Source: Synechococcus sp. MW101C3
GTDB lineage: Bacteria > Cyanobacteriota > Cyanobacteriia > PCC-6307 > Cyanobiaceae
Direction of reading: 5' to 3'
Length of the DNA: 64,000 nucleotides
Assembly: GCF_002252635.1 (NCBI RefSeq)
Contig: NZ_NQKX01000005.1
Location: 186,001 to 250,000 of the forward strand
Of the stretch, positions 42,318 through 51,016 are shown one piece after another. The notes beneath the pieces are model-generated. The model worked only from the letters and a program-made list of their open reading frames with translations. It had not been told where the DNA came from and did no database searches. Numbering within the stretch: position 1 is the stretch's first letter; each line of letters begins with the position of its first letter. The position numbers were made by a program, and so were the translations under genes.

Positions 42318-42773
42318 GTGCTGCCCGCCTCCGACCAGCCCCAGCCTCCGGCGCAGCCCAGGCCAACGCCACAGCCCCGCGCACGCCTGCGGCTGCAATC
42401 GATCAGCTGGGCGCTGCTGGCCGGGGGCGCGGCGGCGGCGCTCGGCCTGGGCGGGGGCCTGGAGCCGGCCCTGCGGGCCGGGGGCTGCGGCTTCTTCTAT
42501 GGCCTGCTGGCCTTTCACCTGCAGCGCGTCGACCCGGATGACGGCCACCTGCAGGCGGGGCTGGTGGGAGCGGTGTGCGGCATCCTCAGCCTTGGCGCCG
42601 CCTTGGATCTGCCCTCGTTCGGCCCGCTGGCGTGGGGCCAGGGCCTGGCGCCGGGGCTGTCGTCGTTGATGATGGCGCTGATCCGTGCCTGGCTGCCCCT
42701 CTGGCTGCCTGTCGCGGGCGCTGCCCTGCTGCTGCAAGGTGCCCAGCGTCTGCTGCCCGCACTTCGGCCTTGA
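42318..42773 (+). CDS. hypothetical membrane protein
   Basis: 151 aa from a GTG at 42318. A Pro/Gln-rich N terminus (about 1-25) is followed by hydrophobic segments at about 30-55 (LLAGGAAAALGLGGGLEPAL), 58-70, 83-98 (GLVGAVCGILSLGAAL) and 120-140 (LIRAWLPLWLPVAGAALLL), so three or four helices. No family recognised. It ends 21 bp before the SNF2 helicase gene and is probably co-transcribed with it. Confidence 0.65.
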   Translation: MLPASDQPQPPAQPRPTPQPRARLRLQSISWALLAGGAAAALGLGGGLEPALRAGGCGFFYGLLAFHLQRVDPDDGHLQAGLVGAVCGILSLGAALDLPSFGPLAWGQGLAPGLSSLMMALIRAWLPLWLPVAGAALLLQGAQRLLPALRP

Positions 42774-42794
42774 TCAGGCCCTGACCCCCCGGCC

Positions 42795-45700
42795 ATGAGC
42801 CTGCTGCATGCCACCTGGCTGACTTCCGGTATCGCCGCAGGGGCGACGGTGGGCAGCTTCGACCGGCCCGGTCTGCTGATCTGGGCCGACACCTGGCGGG
42901 TGGCGGCGCCGGTGACGCCGAAACGAACGCCAGAGCCCCACCCGCTCAGCCTCGACCAGGACGACCTGGGCGCCTGGCTGGAGGAGCACGAGCTCTGGTC
43001 GGAGGCCTTCCGCCCCGCCGTGGCCACCCTCACCCTGCCGAGCCGCAGCCAGAACGCCCGCGGCAGCAAGAGCAGCGCCAGCGGCCCCTGGAGTGGCCTG
43101 CCGCTGCAGGCCGGTGAGCCGATCCCGAAAGGGCTCAGCTGGTGGCCGTGGCAGGTGGAGGGCCTCTGGCTCAAGCCCGCCGCCGCCGCCGACTGGCTGG
43201 GGCAGCTGCCCCTTTCCGGCCATCACCCCGATCTGGCCGATGAACTGCGCTGGTGGAGCCATCTGCAGCGCTGGGCGCTCAGCCTGATCGCCCGCGGCCG
43301 CTGGCTGCCCCAGGTGGAGCCCAGCGCCGGCGCCGCAGGTGGCCGGGCCCGCTGGGTGCCACTGCTGAACCGTGAGGAGGATCGTCGCCGGCTGGAAGAT
43401 CTGGCCGCGCAGCTGCCCCAGGTGGCGGTGGCGGCGCTGGCCCCCTCCGGCAACGGCCCTGGCGGTGGCGGAGGTGCTGGCGGTGGCCTGGGTGCCGGCA
43501 TGGGCGTCGGGAATGGCGCCGCGCCGCTGGCCTGCTGGCGGCCGGGATCCGGCCGGCTGCGGGTGGTGGCGATCCTCGCCGATCTGCTCGATGGCCAGAT
43601 GCGCGAGAGCTTCACCCCCGCCACCGAAGGGCTCGATCCACTGCTGGCGGCCTGGCAGCGGGCACTCGGCCCCGGCGATGGGCGGCTCGACCTGTCGGCG
43701 GAGGACGCGGAACGGCTCGCCACCGCCACCCACCACTGGCGGGAAGCGGTGGCCGGCCGTGTGGCGCCGGCCCACACCTGCCTGGAGCTGGAGATTCCGG
43801 CGGAAGGCGACGAGCTCTGGCCGCTGCGCTTCAGCCTGCAGGGGGAAGCCGACCCGAGCCTAAAAATGGCGGCGACAGCGGTGTGGTCGGCCGGAGCCGG
43901 CACCGTGCAGCTGGGCGAAATCGCCGTGCAGCAGCCGGGTGAGCTGTTGCTGGAGGGCCTGGGGCGGGCCCTGCAGGTGTTTGAGCCGATCGAGCGCGGC
44001 CTCGACACGGCCACGCCGGAGCAGATGGCGCTGACCCCCGCCGAAGCCTTCGTGCTGGTGCGCACCGCCGCCGCCCGCCTGCGCGACGTGGGCGTGGGCG
44101 TGGTGCTGCCGCCGAGCCTGAGCGGCGGCCTGGCCAGCCGCCTGGGGCTCTCGATCACGGCGGATCTGCCGCCCAGTTCGCGCGGTTTCAGCCTGGGCGA
44201 ATCGCTCGAATGGACTTGGGAGCTGATGATCGGCGGCGTCACCTTGAGCCTGCGCGATCTGGAGCGTCTGGCGGGCAAGCGCAGCCCGCTGGTGCAGCAC
44301 AAGGGGGCCTGGATCGAGCTGCGGCCCGGCGATCTGCGCAACGCCGAGAAGTTCTGCGCCCTCGATCCACCGCTCAGCCTCGACGACGCCCTGCGGGTGA
44401 CGGGCAACGAAGGGGAAACGCTGCAGCGGCTGCCGGTGCACCGCTTCACGGCGGGGCCACGGCTGCAGGCGGTGCTGGAGCAATACCACCAGCAGAAGGC
44501 CCCCGATCCGCTGCCCGCCCCGGAAGGGTTCGCCGGGCAGTTGCGCCCCTACCAGGAACGGGGCCTGGGCTGGCTGGCCTTCCTGCACCGCTTCGACCAG
44601 GGCGCCTGCCTGGCCGACGACATGGGCCTGGGCAAGACGATCCAGCTGCTGGCCTTCCTGCAGCACCTCAAGGCGGAGCAGGAGCTGAAGCGACCGGTGC
44701 TTCTGGTGGCGCCCACCTCCGTGCTCACCAACTGGAAGCGGGAGGCGGCGGCCTTCACGCCCGAACTGGAGGTGCGCGAGCACTACGGTCCGCGCCGCCC
44801 CGCCACCGACGCCGCCCTGAAGAAGGCGCTCAAGGGGGTGGATCTGCTGCTCACCAGCTACGGCCTGCTGCAACGCGACAACGAACTGCTGGCGGCGATC
44901 GACTGGCAGGGGATGGTGATCGATGAAGCGCAGGCGATCAAGAACCCCAGCTCGAAGCAGAGCCAGTCGGCGCGGGATCTGGCGCGGGCGGGCAAGCAGA
45001 GCCGCTTCCGCATCGCCCTCACCGGCACGCCGGTGGAGAACCGGGTGAGTGAGCTGTGGGCGCTGATGGATTTCCTCAACCCGCGCGTGCTGGGCGAGGA
45101 GGAATTCTTCCGCCAGCGCTACCGGCTGCCGATCGAGCGCTACGGCGACACCGCCTCCCTGCGCGACCTCAAGGCGCGCGTGGGGCCGTTCATCCTGCGG
45201 CGCCTGAAAACCGATAAATCAATCATCTCCGACCTGCCCGAAAAGGTGGAGCTGAACGAGTGGGTGGGGCTCTCGCCGGAGCAGGTGACGCTCTACCGCA
45301 AGACGGTGGACGACAGCCTCGACACCATCGCCCGGGCGCCGCTGGGCCAGAAGCACGGCCAGGTGCTGGCGCTGCTCACCAGGCTGAAGCAGATCTGCAA
45401 CCACCCGGCGCTGGCGCTGAAGGAAACCGGCGTGGGCAACGGCTTCGCCAGCCGCTCCGCCAAGGTGCAACGCCTCGACGAGATCGTGGAGGAGGTGATC
45501 GAAGCGGGCGATCGGGCGCTGCTGTTCACCCAGTTCGCCGAATGGGGCCACCTGCTGCAGGCCCACCTGCAGCAGCGCTTCCGCCAGGAGGTGCCCTTCC
45601 TCTACGGCAGCAGCAGCAAGAGCGAGCGGCAGGCGATGGTCGACCGCTTCCAGGAGGATCCGCGCGGCCCGCAGCTGTTTTTGCTGTCGTTGAAAGCCGG

Positions 45701-45983
45701 TGGGGTGGGCCTCAACCTCACGCGCGCCAGCCATGTGTTCCACATCGACCGCTGGTGGAACCCGGCGGTGGAGAACCAGGCCACCGACCGCGCCTACCGC
45801 ATCGGCCAGACCAACCGGGTGATGGTGCACAAGTTCATCACCAGCGGCTCGGTGGAGGAAAAGATCGACCGCATGATCCGCGAGAAATCCCGCCTGGCCG
45901 AAGACATCATCGGCAGCGGCGAGGAATGGCTCGGCGGGCTCGACCCCGGCCAGCTGCGCGACCTGGTGGCCCTCGACGACTGA
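42795..45983 (+). CDS. SNF2/Rad54-family DEAD/DEAH helicase
   Basis: 1062 aa. The N-terminal ~570 residues are the SNF2 N-terminal domain typical of cyanobacterial HepA-like proteins, with a Gly-rich linker (about 217-240). Helicase core: LRPYQERGLGWLAFLHRFDQGACLADDMGLGKTIQL (Walker A about 606-613), LVAPTSVLTNWKREA, MVIDEAQAIKNPSSK, LTGTPVENRVSELWALMDFL, then the C-terminal lobe with LFTQFAEWGHLLQAHL, FLLSLKAGGVGLNLTRASHVFHIDRWWNPAVENQATDRAYRIGQ. ATP-dependent DNA translocase; function in the cell not established, plausibly repair or chromatin-like remodelling. Confidence 0.92.
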   Translation: MSLLHATWLTSGIAAGATVGSFDRPGLLIWADTWRVAAPVTPKRTPEPHPLSLDQDDLGAWLEEHELWSEAFRPAVATLTLPSRSQNARGSKSSASGPWSGLPLQAGEPIPKGLSWWPWQVEGLWLKPAAAADWLGQLPLSGHHPDLADELRWWSHLQRWALSLIARGRWLPQVEPSAGAAGGRARWVPLLNREEDRRRLEDLAAQLPQVAVAALAPSGNGPGGGGGAGGGLGAGMGVGNGAAPLACWRPGSGRLRVVAILADLLDGQMRESFTPATEGLDPLLAAWQRALGPGDGRLDLSAEDAERLATATHHWREAVAGRVAPAHTCLELEIPAEGDELWPLRFSLQGEADPSLKMAATAVWSAGAGTVQLGEIAVQQPGELLLEGLGRALQVFEPIERGLDTATPEQMALTPAEAFVLVRTAAARLRDVGVGVVLPPSLSGGLASRLGLSITADLPPSSRGFSLGESLEWTWELMIGGVTLSLRDLERLAGKRSPLVQHKGAWIELRPGDLRNAEKFCALDPPLSLDDALRVTGNEGETLQRLPVHRFTAGPRLQAVLEQYHQQKAPDPLPAPEGFAGQLRPYQERGLGWLAFLHRFDQGACLADDMGLGKTIQLLAFLQHLKAEQELKRPVLLVAPTSVLTNWKREAAAFTPELEVREHYGPRRPATDAALKKALKGVDLLLTSYGLLQRDNELLAAIDWQGMVIDEAQAIKNPSSKQSQSARDLARAGKQSRFRIALTGTPVENRVSELWALMDFLNPRVLGEEEFFRQRYRLPIERYGDTASLRDLKARVGPFILRRLKTDKSIISDLPEKVELNEWVGLSPEQVTLYRKTVDDSLDTIARAPLGQKHGQVLALLTRLKQICNHPALALKETGVGNGFASRSAKVQRLDEIVEEVIEAGDRALLFTQFAEWGHLLQAHLQQRFRQEVPFLYGSSSKSERQAMVDRFQEDPRGPQLFLLSLKAGGVGLNLTRASHVFHIDRWWNPAVENQATDRAYRIGQTNRVMVHKFITSGSVEEKIDRMIREKSRLAEDIIGSGEEWLGGLDPGQLRDLVALDD

Positions 45984-46054
45984 GCGGCGCCGTGGTCGGG
46001 CTCGGCGGCAGCGGGTACGGTGCAGGCACGGCTGGATCGGGGAGAGGGTGACAG

Positions 46055-46717
46055 GTGGCGAATGAGACTCCACCGCTGTTCGGCAAGACCCGCTTCCTGG
46101 AAGGCCTGATCGACGAGTTCCTCGACAAGATCGCCGAGGGGGTGATCGTGGGGGAGCTGGGCCTCAAGGCCTATCTATGCGGCAGTGAAGAAGAAGCGAT
46201 CTGCCTGGAGAAGCTCAACCAGCTCACCGAGATCAAACGGCGTTGCAGCGAGCTGCGCCGCACGATCGTGACCATGCTCTACACCGAGATGCTGCTGCCT
46301 GATGCCCGCGGCGATGTGCTGCGGCTGCTCGGCAGCCTGTTCGCCCTGCTCGATGACATGGGCGACGACTTCGAGGAGCTGATGATCGTGCAGCCCCAGC
46401 GGCTGCCGGAATTCGGCGCGGATTTCGCCGAGCTCACGGCGATGGCGGTCCGCGGCGTGCAGGCCGTGCTGGTGGCGGCGCGCACCTTCTTCCGCACCCC
46501 GGCGGCGGTGCGCGACCACCTCAACGAGGTGCGGGTGTTCGAGGACCAAACCGACCGACTCGCCTACAAGCTCAAGCGCCGGATCGTGGCGGCCGATCTG
46601 AGTTTCGAGCAGCGCACGCTGCTGCGGGAAACGGCGGCCATGCTCGATGGCCTGGCCGACAAGGCGGAGAACATCGGCGACGACCTCTCCATCTTCGCGA
46701 TCAAGCGATCCCTCTGA
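46055..46717 (+). CDS. DUF47 / PhoU-like regulator of Pit transporter
   Basis: 220 aa all-helical protein of the DUF47 (TIGR00153) family, a PhoU relative, encoded next to low-affinity phosphate transporters. Visible: NETPPLFGKTRFLEGLIDEFLDKIAEGVIVGELGLKAYL, then helical repeats with FEDQTDRLAYKLKRRIVAADLSFEQRTLLRETAAMLDGLADKAENIGDDLSIFAIKRSL. Start is a GTG at 46055 with GGAGAGGG upstream. It ends 15 bp before the PiT gene, so the two form an operon. Confidence 0.9.
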   Translation: MANETPPLFGKTRFLEGLIDEFLDKIAEGVIVGELGLKAYLCGSEEEAICLEKLNQLTEIKRRCSELRRTIVTMLYTEMLLPDARGDVLRLLGSLFALLDDMGDDFEELMIVQPQRLPEFGADFAELTAMAVRGVQAVLVAARTFFRTPAAVRDHLNEVRVFEDQTDRLAYKLKRRIVAADLSFEQRTLLRETAAMLDGLADKAENIGDDLSIFAIKRSL

Positions 46718-46732
46718 GCCGCCGCCTTGACC

Positions 46733-47845
46733 ATGGCCCTGATCGTCACGCTCATCTTTCTCTCCAGCGGCCTGTTCCTCGGCTGGTCGATGGGCGCGAA
46801 CGACGCCTCCAACGCCTTCGGCACCGCGGTGGCCACGCGGATGATCCGCTTCCCCACCGCCGCCTTCCTCTGCAGCACGTTCGTGATCATCGGGGCGGTC
46901 ACGAGCGGCAGCGGCGCCGCCGAGGGGCTCAGCCAGCTGGGCGCGATCAACGCCCTGCCGGGGGCTTTCACCGCCGCCCTGGCGGCCGCACTCACGGTGG
47001 CCTGGATGAGCGCCGTGGGGCTGCCGGCTTCCACCGGCCAGGCGGTGGTGGGCTCGATCATCGGCTGGAACCTGTTCAGCGGTTCCCCCACCGACCTGGG
47101 CACGTTGGGCCGGATCGCGGCCACCTGGGTGGTGTCGCCCGTGCTCGGGGCGATCTTCGCGATGGTGATGTACAAGCTGCTGGTGGCCTGGATCAGCTTC
47201 ACCAAGCCCCACCTGCTCTCGATCGATCGCAACACCCGCAGCGGCCTGCTGCTGGCAGGGATCTTCGGCTCCTATGCGATCGGCGCCAACGGCATCGGCA
47301 ATGTGATGGGCTTCTTCGTGGAGGCCTCACCATTCCGTGAGCTGCGGCTGGGGCCGTTCGAGGTGTCGTCGGTGGAGCAGCTGTTTCTGATCGGCGCCAT
47401 CGCCGTGGCGGTGGGTGTGTACACCTATTCCCGCCGCGTGATGATGACTGTGGGCGACAGCCTGCTGACCCTCTCCCCGCTGGCGGCGCTGGTGGTGGTG
47501 GTGTCGCACTCGCTGGTGCTGTTTCTGTTTTCCTCCACGGCGCTGGAAAGCCTGCTGGCGGGCTGGGGGCTGCCCACGATTCCGCTGCTGCCGGTGTCGG
47601 GCTCGCAGGCGGTGATCGGCTCGGTGCTGGGCATCGGCCTGCTGCAGGGCATGAAAGGGGTGCGCCAGATCCGCTGGGGCGTGCTGGGCGGCATCGCCTC
47701 CGGCTGGATCACCACGCCCCTGATCGCGGCGGTGATCGGTTTCGTGCTGCTGTTCGTGGTGCAGAACGTGTTCGGCCAGGAGGTGTACCAGGCGAGCCGG
47801 CCGCTGGCGGTGGCAGTGTTGGCGGCAGGCCACGCTGCACCCTGA
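46733..47845 (+). CDS. inorganic phosphate transporter, PiT family
   Basis: 370 aa from the ATG at 46733 (a TTG two codons upstream is an alternative). Two repeated PiT signatures: LGWSMGANDASNAFGTAVATRMI near the start and GSYAIGANGIGNVMGFF in the middle, with GSAAGLPASTGQAVVGSIIG-like sequence (VGLPASTGQAVVGSIIGWNL) after the first. About ten membrane helices; Na+- or H+-coupled phosphate uptake. Its stop is immediately followed by the ATG of the next gene. Confidence 0.92.
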   Translation: MALIVTLIFLSSGLFLGWSMGANDASNAFGTAVATRMIRFPTAAFLCSTFVIIGAVTSGSGAAEGLSQLGAINALPGAFTAALAAALTVAWMSAVGLPASTGQAVVGSIIGWNLFSGSPTDLGTLGRIAATWVVSPVLGAIFAMVMYKLLVAWISFTKPHLLSIDRNTRSGLLLAGIFGSYAIGANGIGNVMGFFVEASPFRELRLGPFEVSSVEQLFLIGAIAVAVGVYTYSRRVMMTVGDSLLTLSPLAALVVVVSHSLVLFLFSSTALESLLAGWGLPTIPLLPVSGSQAVIGSVLGIGLLQGMKGVRQIRWGVLGGIASGWITTPLIAAVIGFVLLFVVQNVFGQEVYQASRPLAVAVLAAGHAAP

Positions 47846-48322
47846 ATGTCAGCCCCTCCCACCGCATCCGCTCCTGAACAGCTGCAGGCGGCGCTGTTTC
47901 ACTTCGCGATCGGCGAACTGGTGCGCCAGCACCGCAGCAGCTTTCCGCCGCTGTGGACCACCGAAAGCTGGGCCAAGCTGATGATCTGGCTGGCACTCAA
48001 CTGCGGCTGCAGCGGCGACGACGAGGGCCTGCGCCAGTTCGCGGCGTCGCTGGGGCCCGCCCTGGCCCGCACCCTGCGGCAGACCTTCTTCGAGCGCACG
48101 CTGGAGGACCTGGAGCTGCGCCTGCTGGCCGATCCAGCCGACCCGCAGGTGGTGCTGCTGCCTTTGCCTGGCGCTGGGGCACTGCCGCCCGAGCGGGTAG
48201 CCGAAGCGCTGGCCCGCGTGGGGCTCAGCGCGCTGGTGGTGGCGGATCCTGCCGGCTGGCAGCAGCTGGACGGCCTGGTGGCCGTGCCCTGGGCCCAAGC
48301 CAGCGAAGCTGCCCACTCATGA
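47846..48322 (+). CDS. conserved hypothetical protein
   Basis: 158 aa soluble protein that I do not recognise. Helical N-terminal part (LFHFAIGELVRQHRSSFPPLWTTESWAKLMIWLALNCGCSGDDEGLRQFA), FFERTLEDLELRLLADPADPQV and a more variable C-terminal region with a hydrophobic strand pattern (LSALVVADPAGWQQLDGLVAVPW). Starts directly after the PiT stop and ends with ATGA overlap into the 2OG oxygenase, so it belongs to one co-translated string. Probably a picocyanobacterial-specific protein. Confidence 0.65.
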   Translation: MSAPPTASAPEQLQAALFHFAIGELVRQHRSSFPPLWTTESWAKLMIWLALNCGCSGDDEGLRQFAASLGPALARTLRQTFFERTLEDLELRLLADPADPQVVLLPLPGAGALPPERVAEALARVGLSALVVADPAGWQQLDGLVAVPWAQASEAAHS

Positions 48323-48978
48323 ACCTGATCGGCACCTACCGCAACGCCGGCTATGCGGCTCTCGCCGACGGCATCTGCGCCTTCTACGAGCGCCGCACCG
48401 ACCTGCAGCGCCGCGGCGTGGCCTTCGGCGAGCCGCAGGCCGGCGCCGATGCTGCCGCTTCCACCGGCGCTGCCTCCACACCCGCCAAGGTGTCGACCGA
48501 CATCAGCCTGGTGGCGATCGACCGCAGCGATCCGGAGGCCTTCGCCCTGGCGGAGGTGATCGTGCGCGGCGTGAACGCCGGGCTGGAGCGTTACCTGCAG
48601 GAGCGTCCGCTGCTGCGCCAGTGCGCGCCGGAGCAGTCGCTGTTCGTGCTGCCGATCTTCAACCTGCAGCGCTACGCCCCCGGCGAAGCCTTCCACGCCT
48701 GGCACTGCGACTGGACCACCAGCGACGAGGCCACCGAGCCGATCCGTCGCCTGCTGGCCTGGATCCTCTACTGCAACGACGTGCCCGACGGCGGCACCGA
48801 ATTCCACTGGCAGGACCATCACGTGGAAGCCGTGAAAGGCACCCTGGCGATCTTCCCGGCAGGCATCTCCCACATCCATCGCGGTCGGGTGAGTCACGAG
48901 CACAGCAAAACGATCGCCACAGGCTGGATCAACGCTGGCCGGCGCGAGGATTACATCGCTCGGCTGGCGGCCGGTTGA
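48319..48978 (+). CDS. 2-oxoglutarate-Fe(II) oxygenase
   Basis: 219 aa from the ATG overlapping the upstream stop; a longer frame upstream is a shadow. It has the prolyl-hydroxylase-like core: YAPGEAFHAWHCDW (His129 and Asp131 as metal ligands), CNDVPDGGTEFHW, and VKGTLAIFPAGISHIHRGRVSHEHSKTIATGWI, with a distal His (185 or 187) and Lys197 as the 2OG-binding residue. Substrate unknown. A C-terminal fragment of a second copy lies at 49991-50278, separated by a toxin-antitoxin module. Confidence 0.85.
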   Translation: MNLIGTYRNAGYAALADGICAFYERRTDLQRRGVAFGEPQAGADAAASTGAASTPAKVSTDISLVAIDRSDPEAFALAEVIVRGVNAGLERYLQERPLLRQCAPEQSLFVLPIFNLQRYAPGEAFHAWHCDWTTSDEATEPIRRLLAWILYCNDVPDGGTEFHWQDHHVEAVKGTLAIFPAGISHIHRGRVSHEHSKTIATGWINAGRREDYIARLAAG

Positions 48979-49174
48979 GCTGTGAGCATCCGATCTGCCT
49001 TGTTGGATGGAACGAACCAAGCAAGAACAAGGCCCAGCATTCAAATGGGTGAAGCCGAGCAAGTGGGTATCGGATCCGCTGACTCAGCGATCGACCGATC
49101 ACGAGCGCCAATCTCTATACATCCAGAATCCCTGAAACCTGTTGCCTGAGGTAGAATGGCCGAAGAGGTGACAC

Positions 49175-49483
49175 ATGACTGCTCTTCTCGAGAATCACGA
49201 AGAAGCCATCGCCGAGCTGTGTCGCAAGTACAGCGTTCAAAGACTTTTTGCGTTTGGATCAGCAATTAGGGACGATTTTCGGCCAGGCGAAAGCGATGTT
49301 GACCTCCTCGTCGAATTTGCCCCAATTGGTGGACACGCTAAATTCCATGCTTATTTTGAGATGCTTGAAGAGTTGCAGAGAGTGCTCGGCACCAAGGTAG
49401 ATCTTGTCATGAGCGGCGCAGTGAGCAATGCAATCATCTCGCGCGAGATTGAGAAAACAAAAAGGATAATCTATGCCGCGTGA
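49175..49483 (+). CDS. MntA-type minimal nucleotidyltransferase (antitoxin)
   Basis: 102 aa of the minimal nucleotidyltransferase family. The signature is GSAIRDDFRPGESDVDLLV, a GSx11DxD motif with two Asp for metal; LFAFGS and VDLVMSGAV are also typical. In characterised systems MntA inactivates the HepT toxin by AMPylating a Tyr. A GAGG ribosome site lies 7 bp upstream of the ATG. It overlaps the start of the broken hepT by 11 bp. The region is much lower in GC than neighbours, suggesting transfer. Confidence 0.85.
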   Translation: MTALLENHEEAIAELCRKYSVQRLFAFGSAIRDDFRPGESDVDLLVEFAPIGGHAKFHAYFEMLEELQRVLGTKVDLVMSGAVSNAIISREIEKTKRIIYAA

Positions 49484-49870
49484 AACGACGGCTTATCTCC
49501 ATGACATCATCGATGCGTGCGATTCGATTGCATCGATCCCTAGCGGCATCTCGGTGGAAACGTATGGCAGTATGGCAAACTGCGCGAGAAGAGATCTGCA
49601 GTAGAACGCGAGTTTATTGTCATTGGCGAAGCAGCCTCAATGCTGGCAAGATTCTCACCCGAGAGATTTAATCGCCTATCGGATGGCCGCAAAGCCATTG
49701 GGCTTCGCAACATACTCACCCACAACTATGCCTCGGTTGACCACGAGACGATTTAGGAAACCGCCCTTCAGGATGCTCCTAAGCTGAGGAGAGAATGTAT
49801 TGAGATGCTCAGGGAATCGGAGGATACCGTGAAAGACGGGCTTGAGAGCAGGCCGGAAACAGCCGGATAA
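49473..49870 (+). pseudogene. hepT-like toxin gene broken by an 8-bp tandem duplication and an amber codon
   Basis: Starts ATG at 49473 in the overlap with mntA. The first frame ends early at 49602-49604. Homology continues two frames over: VEREFIVIGEAASMLARFSPERF, then the HepT RNase-like motif RNILTHNY (Rx4HxY, Tyr about 49727). The lesion is visible: GTATGGCA is present twice in tandem (49562-49569 and 49570-49577); removing one copy restores one frame. A second lesion is TAG at 49754-49756 where related proteins have Trp (TIWET). Restored length is about 129 codons, normal for HepT. So the toxin is dead while its antitoxin gene remains open. Confidence 0.85.
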
Positions 49871-49990
49871 CGCCTTTATCTTTAGCCGCCTCAACATGAT
49901 TCTTGCTCGCGCCCACAACTCATTGCGGCCAAGTCATCGCGAAGATTCCAAGGATTCATGTCGACTCGGCCAATCTGCCTCCTCTACTAG

Positions 49991-50278
49991 ACCACCAGCG
50001 AGGAGGCCACCGTGCCGATCCGCCGCATGCTCGCCTGGATCCTCACCTGCAACGACGTGCCCGACGGCGGCACCGATTTCCAGTGGAAAGACCACCACGT
50101 GGAAGCTGTAAAAGGCACCCTGACGATCTTCCCGGCAGGCACCTCCCACATCCACCGGGGCCGGATGAGCCACGAGCACACCAAAACGATCGCCACCGGC
50201 TGGATCAACGCCGGCAGCCAGGAGGATGACCTGGGGCGGCTGGCGTCGTCCCCTGCCCCTGCTCCATCCGCACGATGA
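49991..50278 (+). pseudogene. 5'-truncated second copy of the 2OG oxygenase
   Basis: Aligns to residues 132-219 of the intact gene at 48319 (48712-48975), with about 75-80 percent identity: RRMLAWILTCNDVPDGGTDFQW, VKGTLTIFPAGTSHIHRGRMSHEHTKTIATGWINAG. Its first aligned codon is TAG where the intact copy has TGG (Trp132), and the HxD metal site is missing, so it cannot be an active oxygenase. A GTG at 50012 could start an 88-aa product whose stop overlaps the next ATG. Its tail (after GWINAG) is different and ends PSAR. Confidence 0.85.
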
Positions 50279-50973
50279 AGATCGATCCCGACCTCCGGCG
50301 CCGCACCCTGCGGGCCGCCATCGCCCTGCTCGAAACGGCCCATGATCCGGAGCATGTGTTCCCCCATGCGGTGCCCCTGCTGGATGCCCTCGGCAGCTCG
50401 GCTCTGGGGGATCTGGGCCGGGCCCAGTTGCTGGAGGATCCCGCCCTCAGCGCCCTCGCCGCTGAGCGCTACTGGGGTCCCTGGCCCTCGGCCCCGGAGT
50501 TGCGTTCCCTGCCGAACGGCAGCCTCGGCCAGCTCTATCAGGCGCGGTTCGATCGGCTTGGGCTGCATGCGCCACCACCACCGGACACCTCCGGCATGGA
50601 CGGCCCCGGCGCCTACCTGCAACAGCGGCTGCGCTTCACCCATGACCTCCATCACACCGTGCTGGCCATTCCCGTGGACGTGCCTGGGGAGGCCGCGGGT
50701 TCCGCGTACTACGCCTCGGCCCTTCGCCAGCCTGCCTCTGCCGCCGTATTGACGGCCTGGATCTTCCACGGCTTCGAGGTGCCCGAGGAGAACGAGCGCC
50801 TCTGGAATGGCATTCGCTTCGGACTGGAGGTAGCCCGGCTGGGGCCCACCCTGCTGGCGATGCGCTGGGAAGAAGGCTGGGCGCTGCCGATCGCCGCTTG
50901 GCGTCAGCGGCTGGGGCTGGACGAGCTGCTGGCGGCGACCCCGTTTCCGGAGGAGCTGGCCCTGCTGAGTTGA
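50275..50973 (+). CDS. Coq4-family protein
   Basis: 232 aa. The Coq4 zinc-binding motif HDxxHx11E is present exactly: HDLHHTVLAIPVDVPGE (about residues 123-139), preceded by a helical N-terminal half and followed by AAVLTAWIFHGFEVPEENERLWNGIRFGLEVARLG, as in the family. Coq4 acts in ubiquinone synthesis in eukaryotes and proteobacteria; cyanobacteria make plastoquinone, so the role here is open. Starts with ATGA overlap from the truncated oxygenase copy, so it may depend on that remnant for translation. Confidence 0.85.
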   Translation: MKIDPDLRRRTLRAAIALLETAHDPEHVFPHAVPLLDALGSSALGDLGRAQLLEDPALSALAAERYWGPWPSAPELRSLPNGSLGQLYQARFDRLGLHAPPPPDTSGMDGPGAYLQQRLRFTHDLHHTVLAIPVDVPGEAAGSAYYASALRQPASAAVLTAWIFHGFEVPEENERLWNGIRFGLEVARLGPTLLAMRWEEGWALPIAAWRQRLGLDELLAATPFPEELALLS

Positions 50974-51016
50974 GTCCCTTTGAGACCATGGGCTGATTGC
51001 CCTGTACTGACCCGCC

